NCBI GenBank assembly: GCA_932294295.1
Contig: OW028582.1
Location: 310,001-374,000 of the forward strand
Source: Alitta virens
Taxonomy: Eukaryota > Annelida > Polychaeta > Phyllodocida > Nereididae
Length of the DNA: 64,000 nt
Direction: 5' to 3'
The notes under the pieces are model-generated. The model was given only the letters and a program-made list of their open reading frames with translations, did no database searches and had not been told where the DNA came from. The translations under genes and the position numbers were made by a program. The number at the start of each line of letters is the position of its first letter. Positions within the stretch are counted from its first letter, which is position 1. Below, piece after piece: positions 56,641-64,000 of the stretch.

Positions 56641-57416
56641 TGACTTTATTGCGGAATTAAAATGATAAATTTACTGGAGGATTGCATTGCCTTAAATGGG
56701 TATATCTAAGCAGTTAATTTTATACCGTGGGTTAATCACAAGGCATTGTCAAAAGGAAATATCTTTATAACTATTTTGAGTCGCTCATAATGTCGCCATT
56801 AACTGAATAAACATGAGGCTTGAATTATTTTCTCCATTGACAATTGCAATCAGAAGTGTCACTCGAACGGGTTCATGCCAATTGCAATTGCAAATGCCAT
56901 GTTGCTTGACACTTAATTCTGAGCTGTCATGTCGGCATGTCTTATAAACGTGGATGTATTTTCATGCTGTCAATTTGCACACTACATTCGAGGGCTCCAT
57001 ATTGGCTACAGGTATGAGAAATTTATCTAATATTACAATTCATCAAACACAGATATATAATATATTATGTTGCATGTAATAATTACAAGATAATCCATGA
57101 ATATTATCATTTCTACATAACACAACAATATTTGATTTTTTCAAGATATAACAGAATCATTTGGCGATTTAAAATTCCCGTCCAGAGCTGATAACAATCA
57201 TGGAATTTTGGGGTAATTGTTTTATATTTAAAATCTTCTCCATTTAATTATAGCTTAATCAAAAACATGTACCACAGGCTCAAAAAATCAAATTTTGGTG
57301 AAAAAGGAGAGTTAGGCATAAAATGTCAGTTTTTATCCCTTTTTAGAGGATTTAAAAACTGAAATAACTATAATTATGATATATATATATATTATATTAT
57401 TTCTCGTTTCCACAGG

Positions 57417-57561
57417 TGAACTGGACGAAGGCGCCCTCTGTCAGTGTATGCAGGAAACAGCACAGTTTTCCCAAATTATGTTATTCATTGCAGTCTTTCT
57501 GCTTCTGGTGGAATACACCCTGATTTCAAATACACGATATATCCAATGGTTTGCTTCTTGA
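57417..57561 (+). other. Candidate small exon encoding a single membrane segment
   Basis: A pyrimidine tract and CACAG acceptor (57401-57416) precede an open frame that ends with TGA at 57559. It encodes GELDEGALCQCMQ followed by a hydrophobic run IMLFIAVFLLLVEYTLI. AATAAA follows at 57735. A possible upstream donor (CTACAG|GTATGAG) lies at 57005-57012. A two-exon transcript for a tiny membrane peptide is possible, but no family is recognised and chance cannot be excluded. Confidence 0.25.
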
Positions 57562-58710
57562 CCAGAACTTAGCTAACTATATTTTATTTCATTATTGTGC
57601 ATGTTTGCGAATTAGATTATTGCAAATTATGAGAATTTGTACTTTTCCAAACACAATTATATGGATATATAAATGTGTGTTTTTATGCATTGGGTCTCAG
57701 TGACTCGCATAGGCTATGTACCAATGTTGTTGTGAATAAACTCCGATAATTATTTTTGTTATTTATTTATATTTATTTGCAAGGGTTTTGAAAATAACTA
57801 AATATGACAATATTTTTCAAGACAGTTTACAAAATTATCATACAAATATTCTAAAATGGGCATAATTTAAAAAAAAAAACCTAATGTTTGGCAAGTTTTG
57901 GATTTTCAGGTTGTGTAAATTATCAGAATAAAAGCCTTTCGAATATTTTGTTTATGAGTTATTATTATTTTTTTTTTTACAACTCATGCTTCATTTAAAC
58001 TGCATCAGTGATATTTTAACTTCGTTATTGCTTATAGTGTGTTGCTGCAGCACCAGGGGGCCTCATGAAAGTCATCGACCTCTTGTGTTTTATGACAGCA
58101 TTTTCATGTATTCACTCGAAGCCCTGTTTGCTGTCAAAAGTATCCTATGCAAATCAATGAGTACTTTCTCTTGAGTAAAATACGAATTTGATTGCAATAT
58201 AAGAATATGCAAAAAGCCTAAATTGGAAAGAGCAACTGCATGGAGATGAGTTTTTACAAGAAAACACTGAAATGGATTTGTTCCAGGAAATGTCCAGTCT
58301 CTGGCCTCCATACTTGCCAATTACTTATGATTTCTGGAGTATAGGTTAAAGTTGCGTAATATGGGCAGCAGTATAATATGGGCACCTCCAGTAACTAAAA
58401 GCCATCAGTGGTACATGCTCACACCTGGTGGAATTTTCATGTATATTCAAGGTCATCATCTGTAGAGCAGACAGCACATTTGACGCAGCTATTCTTTTCA
58501 TGTAATCACAGGCGTTTGCCAACATATATGAAATTGCTCAGTGATGACACACTTATACTTTTAACTAATACCAAGGCAATAACTCACTAATACTATGAGA
58601 GTAGACAACTAAAAACTAATTCAAACAAAAACTTAATCCCTCTTAGAATTGAACGTTGTTAGTTGTTTGTCATCAGGTGGTTGATTTTAAACAGAACAGG
58701 TATTGTCTGC
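57562..58710. other. Intergenic, nothing recognised
   Basis: AT-rich sequence with only short open frames that have no motif or splice context. Confidence 0.5.
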
Positions 58711-58711
58711 A

Positions 58712-58783
58712 ATGAGTGTATCAGAAGGAATAGTACTTCACTGCACATGGATCTTATTTTTCACAATATTATTGAATGGTCAG
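58712..58783 (+). other. Candidate first coding exon with signal peptide
   Basis: The ATG at 58712 opens 24 codons (MSVSEGIVLHC, then WILFFTILLNGQ) ending exactly at a consensus donor CAG|GTATGT. A hydrophobic leader immediately followed by a good donor is typical of first exons of secreted or membrane proteins. No downstream exon was identified before the window end, so this stays a candidate. Confidence 0.3.
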
Positions 58784-58974
58784 GTATGTAGATCAATTTC
58801 TTTTTCAAAATCATAGAAATAAAAATCTAAATATTATAATCAAATTCTTGCTGTTATTAAAAAATTGAACAGATGTAAAACCTGCCCATTTGATGCAAAT
58901 TTGAGTGGTCTTAATGACAGAATTAATAGTAATTTAAATACAGTGGTCCAGTTTTTTACAAATTTAGTATCCTC

Positions 58975-59545
58975 CAGCTTTTTAATAGTGAGGAGGTTTT
59001 CATGAAGCAGTCTTAGTAGTGATGTGGTTTTAACAGGTGGTCTTCATAATGAAGTGTTTTTAAAAATGAGGTGGTCTTAATCGTGAGGTGGGCTTAATCA
59101 TGAGCTGGTCTTAATGATGAGTTGTCTTTATTGTGACATTGTCTTATATTGCGGTGTTCTTATATTTTGATACTGAAGTTGTTTTAATATTGAAGTATCT
59201 CACTGGTAGAGTGAGGTAGTCTTGATTGTGAGGTGGTCTTGTTTTAAGGTATTCTTGATAGTGATGTGGTGTTAATAATGAAGTAGTCGTAATAGTGAGT
59301 GGTCTAAACAGTGAGGTGGTTTTTTATTGAGGTGTTTGTATAGTAGTGAAGTGGTCTTAATTGTGAGATAATCTTATATTGAGGTGGTCCTTATTGTGAA
59401 ATGTCCTTATATCGAGGTATTCTTATGGTAGTGATGTGGTTTTGATAATGAAGTAGTCTTAATAGTGAGGTGGGCTTAATTGTGAGGTGGTCTTATATTG
59501 AGGTGTTTTTATGTAATAATAAAGCAGTTTTAATAGTGTTAAATG
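58975..59545 (+). repeat. Degenerate array of GTGGTCTTAATAGTGAG units
   Basis: About 25-30 diverged units built from GAGGTGGTCTTAAT(A)GTGA and TGAGGTGTTCTTATA, spaced 15-32 bases. Isolated units also occur at 3450-3480 and 1550-1600. It is non-coding. Confidence 0.75.
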
Positions 59546-61090
59546 TTGCCATTTGTTTTCAATTACATAGCTGTTACTAATAAGATTGTTTATTGTTTGC
59601 CTTAGTTGTCACAAATCCTACAGTGTTTGAATAGTTATCACTCCCTGGTGATCACTGAAGCGGAAAACATTATCAGCCTGCTTGAGCTGATAACTGATTT
59701 TATCACCAGTGAATACTGCCTTCTGATTGGCTGAGGAGGGTCTCGAATGGTATTAGCAGTGAAATTGCATATCAATTTGTTTTGTTTGCATTGATTACAC
59801 TCAATTCTTAAACAAAGATTACTCAGTTAGGTCACTTAATTGGCTTAAAGCTGACAGCTGACTGTGCTTGGGAGATATTGGCCAATCAGGAAGCGCCATC
59901 ATGTGTGTAGATGGTGAAATATGCAAATTTGGCATTAGAGATGAGAATTGAACATTTCCCAGCGTACAGGCAAGGAATTCCTTGTATATAAGTGGTAAAT
60001 ACCCATAAGTAATGGAAGTTATCATTTAGAACAATAAGGAAAATTATTTTTTGTATATAATATAGCCATTTTAGATGTATAATATATATGATATTATTGA
60101 CTGAAACTAGCCCCATCATTGAAGGCAGTTACGCAGGGGGAGTAAAAGCTGTTCTTGACAAAGTCAGTAGCCGTGGTCTTACAGTATACTAATTTGCTAA
60201 GAGGCGGTCATGATGGCAAATGCCTTTGATATAATGCAGTCTTAAATATTTACCTGTCATTTCTTTTGTTGTTTTTGTTAGGGGAAAAGCCTGTAGAATA
60301 TGCTAATTTGGTGTAGATATATCAACCGGATGTTTTTTTTTATAGCGAATACTCTTTTCTTTGATTCTCACTCATTTGCAATGTCCTTGTGATGTCAGCA
60401 ATTCTCATAGAAGCCTAAAATGCAAGGCACACATTGTTGGGTAATATGGGCATAGCTGATTAATGCTTTCTTTAGTAATACTGTCAAGCAAAAATATCAT
60501 GTAAGGAGCGAAACATAAATAAAATAAAAATAAAATGTGTATACCATCGGATCGGATTGGTGTACCGTTTAGATCCATACCGCGTCTGTGACTTTTTTTG
60601 TAGGATTATGAAGTTCGCAAAATAAAAATGAGCCCATCGACGTTGAGCCTGCACTGCTCATATTAAACATATATCTTGCCCATATTACTATAATCTAATA
60701 TGGGCATTTTAGTGCTCATATTTTCAGAATGAAGCTTCCATAAAACCCCATTGTGGTTTAATATGGGAGCTTTTTTTCAGCCATACTATTTCAAAACTAT
60801 TATGGATATGCATATTAAATGCTCATTATTTATAGCTTAATAAAATCAAGCAAAAGTAATTATGCATTTTCCATATTATCATCACAGCATTAGTGAGTAT
60901 GCTCATATTACCCAGCTTTATCCTAATTACATTTTCCAGTTGTGTAGATTTCTTAACAAAAAGCAGTGTCTCATCATGACATGTATAGGGTAAGCCTTGA
61001 ACATATTCCGACCAATCTTGAGTCTTTCTCAACTCTCTGTGTTCAAATGCAAGGTTATTAGCTAAGCAATGTCTTTCAATTACCTCTCTC
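59546..61090. other. Intergenic, nothing recognised
   Basis: A self-complementary patch GAAGCGGAAAACATTATCAGC...GCTGATAAC lies near 59660-59695. ATATGGGCA words recur at 58359, 58376, 60447 and 60700. No coding feature. Confidence 0.45.
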
Positions 61091-61099
61091 CCCCCACTT

Positions 61100-61305
61100 T
61101 ATTTTCCAAGAGCAAATCCACTGCCATTATGGAACGTTATTTTGCACGTGAAGCAGCATCTGTCTGCCATCCTGTCTCCTGATTGGCTTAGATCTCCCCC
61201 CCCCCCTCCCACGTGCCTTTACGACATGCAGTTGACAGTTGGATCATTTTGATGACAGAGATGGAAGCATTTGGATCCACCTGGCTCCCTGACTGATCTC
61301 AACTG
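61100..61305 (+). promoter_or_regulatory. Promoter-like region with possible non-coding first exon
   Basis: Contains an inverted CCAAT box (GATTGGCTTAG, 61182), a poly-C tract and a CCCACGTG E-box (61207-61214). A GC-richer stretch follows, ending CTCAACTG|GTAAGA at 61306, a good donor. Together with the candidate signal-peptide exon upstream, this may mark a gene continuing past the window. Evidence is sequence context only. Confidence 0.25.
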
Positions 61306-61309
61306 GTAA

Positions 61310-62639
61310 GATTATGCTATCTCTTGTGACTTCACAATGCAATATTTTTGCTTTATAAATATTACACAAATAATAATATCATTCTGATTTAATCATAGCG
61401 GCAACGAAATATGTATTTAAAAATGTTACTTAAGTATAGACTGCACATTGGATAGTACCATACTTTATATATGTGTTGAGACAAATTTTACAAGTGTGGC
61501 AGACATAGTATGTTTGCTTTCAATGTTGCAATACTTCTAAGAGCACCATTATTTGGCAGAAAACAGCGGACGTGACTGCAATGTGTGCAAAGGAGCCCTC
61601 CACTCTTGTCTCATTGATTACATTCCATCGATCTCTTGAAATCTGGCAGCTGTATGACATATTTATAAATATAACTGTTAGGATAAGTCTCTTTGTGATG
61701 CGAGAAAAAAAAACTAATCAAGTCAGGTTTTTGGAAAACACACAAAAAACTAAAAAATAAAACAGCTCATATCCCCATGCAAAAATAAAACGCCTGGCAA
61801 ATTCTAGTAAAAATTCTCACTACCGCCTTCATAATGATAATTTTTAGAGCTACTGCTTACTAAATTTCACAGTAAATATATTCTGGGCAGCAATCATTCC
61901 TGTTCGATGGGGTAATTATTTCTGAAAAACCTCTGATGATCACTGTTTATGGCGAAATACTGCAACTTTCCAGTTATATCATCTGATGCCAAAATCACCC
62001 ACATATAACATAATGCCAAATTCCCTACATGTAACCAAATGCATTACTGGCCTAATGTCAACAAATATACGAACTGTACACCAGTAGCGAGCCACTGATT
62101 ATATAGATTCAAATCTGGCGTTTTTGTCAAATAACAGGAACATAATGTTGTTCTTGAAATTTCAAAACTGTTTTTAATTATAGAGTTGTTTTTTAAATCT
62201 TAGACCTGTTTTAAAGTGGATTAGATGTTTGCCTGTCAATATATTCTTCCTAATTGCCCTGAATGATTCATTTGGTTCCAAATCGTTCCGTGAAACTTTA
62301 TATGAGACAAACAGTCATCAATCACTAGTTGGCATTAAGTGAGAACTGCGGGCTACTTGCACTTGGACTGACATTGGGTATACTTTCTACCTAATAAGAC
62401 TATATAAGAATCACTTTCTAAAGATACATCTGTAAATATTTCAAGTACCACCAGTGCTTAAATAGCTAGTGCTTCAATATTCTTAAGAATAAGCAAATAT
62501 CTTCACCAAAATACTCTGGTATATATCGCATTGTTGTCCCATAAATTGCAGTTTTTGATACTCTCGAAGATTAAAAAGCATTGATATTGTCAAGCCACAA
62601 TTTGTGGAATATTTTAATCCCTAGCAGGAGACATTACAT
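61310..62639. other. Intergenic, nothing recognised
   Basis: AT-rich; short open frames only. Confidence 0.5.
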
Positions 62640-63392
62640 TTGAGGTGTCTAGTACTCAGTGTCTATGTTGAGGCAATAAAGGGCCCCACCCAAGGGGTCA
62701 AGCAGCAACCATATCATAAGATCAGGTAAGATAAGATAAGATAAAACTTTATTTGCAGTCGGTGGTGACAATAAAACAAAGAACATAAGCTACAGTAGCT
62801 TTTAACCGACAAATAAAATATCAATAACAACAAGATGACAAATATTTAAAAATGATATGAGAAATGAGTCAGACATAGAATGTTCTTAGTAAGGTTGTAG
62901 GTTATTTTGTATACACAAAATACAAGATCCACATTGACAGTTATTCCAGTAGTTACTGTTTCTTAACAATTGTCTAAAGTTTGCATATTCATCAACTTCC
63001 TTAATTTGAACGGGTAAATCATTCCATACTGAAGAACCTTAATATACTATGGATTTCATACCATATTTTATAGTATTGTATGGTGGCTTTACTAATTTTG
63101 ACCTGTCTCTCATATTGTAACATGTAATTTGTCGCATGAAAAGCCGACTTTCAACAGGTGGTGACAAATTGTGAAGGGTCGTGTAAACAAATTCACGTAA
63201 GGTGATTTTCCTAATAACTTAAAGCATTCTTTTTCCTGTTTTACCTAAAAGATCACTATACAAACTTGCATAGTCATTGCATACTAAGTGTATTACCCTT
63301 TCATTGAGTTTCTCAAGTTTCCTGTCTCATCTCATCATTATGTCTGGCAGGTGGTCGTACAAACTGACTAAGCTGCAGACCCCATTGACAGA
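62640..63392 (-). repeat. SINE/MITE-like repeat interrupted by a LINE fragment
   Basis: The minus strand reads AGCTTAGTCAGTTTGTACGA, CCACCTGCCAGACATAATGATGAGATGAG at 63392-63332. After the LINE insert it continues with GACCCCTTGGGTGGGGCCC and TTGCCTCAACATAGACACTG at 62712-62655. These are the 5' and 3' blocks of the family described at 49530, separated by about 610 bp. Confidence 0.65.
62722..63331 (-). mobile_element. CR1-like LINE 3' fragment
   Basis: On the minus strand this encodes, with stops and a frameshift, EKLNERVIHLVCNDYASLYS, then LSPPVESRLFMRQITCYNMRDRS, KPPYNTIKYGMKS and VWNDLPVQIKEVDEYANF. This is the C-terminal segment of CR1-like pol proteins, matching in layout the element at 27263. 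The 3' end is AATAAAGTTTTATCTTATCTTATCTTA. The fragment is strongly 5'-truncated and dead. Confidence 0.8.
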
Positions 63393-63714
63393 CTCTGCGA
63401 TTGGATTGCTTTGTTTACCTGTGAAAACGGATTTGTAAAGTAAAATATAATGATTGAAAAATAGCAACTGCTACCAATATATGTATTGAACTAAAAGACA
63501 TAAACATTAATGAAGGAAGTCTTTTAAGGCAGCGCAGTTTGTGGGCTTCCCCTGAGGGGGACCTCACTTAATGATGCCTAATGGAGCCTGGGGATGCCTT
63601 CTTCTGTGTGAGATCTTCTTTGGTTCCAAAAAGCAATACCTGAGAAGTTGTTATTTGTAATAGTTACATAGAAATGCATTCTCCTTTCCCGACATGACAT
63701 AATGAGGTTCAGGC

Positions 63715-63815
63715 AGCCTCTGATTGGTCAATTTTCACAGCTTGAGGAGAGGGTGTGACGTAATGCTCTGACCTAGCCACGTCAACACACATGGAGTGTG
63801 ACGTAACACTATTTG
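63715..63815. promoter_or_regulatory. Cluster of TGACGTAA and CCAAT motifs
   Basis: GTGACGTAA occurs twice (63755-63763 and 63798-63806) with an inverted CCAAT box (TGATTGGTCAA, 63721-63731) and a CACGTCA between them. The spacing and combination resemble a CREB/ATF-responsive promoter, but no transcript can be attached to it. Confidence 0.3.
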
Positions 63816-64000
63816 TGTACTGATCTGCTGTCAGGTCAAATATTTGTGTATGAATTTGTTTTGATAAATGGTCAAGGCCTGGGGACAGGATCTCAGATGT
63901 AATGGCCTGCAAATTCATATGGTTACTGCTTACATGCACAGCTGATCAAAAACAGAATGAGTCAGACTTCGATAACAATTTCTCATTTATCACAAGTTAT

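Noticed and set aside
1..64000. tRNA or rRNA genes
   Set aside because: I found no GGTTCRANNCC-type B box with a fitting cloverleaf and no rRNA-like conserved stretch; a covariance-model scan would settle it.

Overview
This is animal nuclear DNA: the genes are split by short introns with GT..AG borders, poly(A) signals are AATAAA, and most of the window is AT-rich, transposon-rich intergenic sequence. TTAGGG-type repeats, many poly-G/poly-C runs, DIRS-like and CR1-like retroelements, and compact introns of 80-700 bp fit a marine invertebrate. An echinoderm or another invertebrate deuterostome is my guess, but the species cannot be read from the sequence.

Three intact protein-coding genes can be assembled exon by exon, all on the + strand. 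The first (32883-40071, 7 exons, 560 aa) is a secreted type-B carboxylesterase/cholinesterase-like enzyme with both family signatures and a Ser-Asp-His triad. The second (46048-49213, 9 exons, 396 aa) and third (52288-56439, 9 exons, 400 aa) are tandem paralogues of a major facilitator transporter resembling SLC22A18. Exons 2-9 have exactly the same lengths in the two copies.

From 1 to 32.8 kb I see no convincing host gene. This part holds microsatellites, a dispersed SINE-like repeat and a minus-strand DIRS-like retrotransposon. The DIRS-like element has a gag-like ORF, a reverse transcriptase/RNase H ORF and a textbook -1 frameshift heptamer between them. It also holds a decayed LINE with two insertions and flanking arrays of a CCCTC-type repeat, a 25-bp minisatellite, two more LINE copies, and a decayed THAP plus DDE transposase gene that carries an insertion.

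Introns of the genes host mobile DNA. Esterase intron 4 contains a 3.28-kb Harbinger-like element (TTA target duplication, long inverted arms with minisatellites). Five copies of a nearly fully palindromic MITE lie between 30.8 and 55.9 kb, four of them inside introns of the three genes. From 56.4 kb to the end there are only candidate exons, a degenerate 'GTGGTCTTAATAGTGAG' array, a LINE fragment nested in a SINE-like repeat, and promoter-like sequence.

The most notable items are the frameshift site of the DIRS-like element, the palindromic MITE family, the Harbinger-like element with its modular arms, and the transporter duplication. All family names rest on my reading of motifs; no database search was run.
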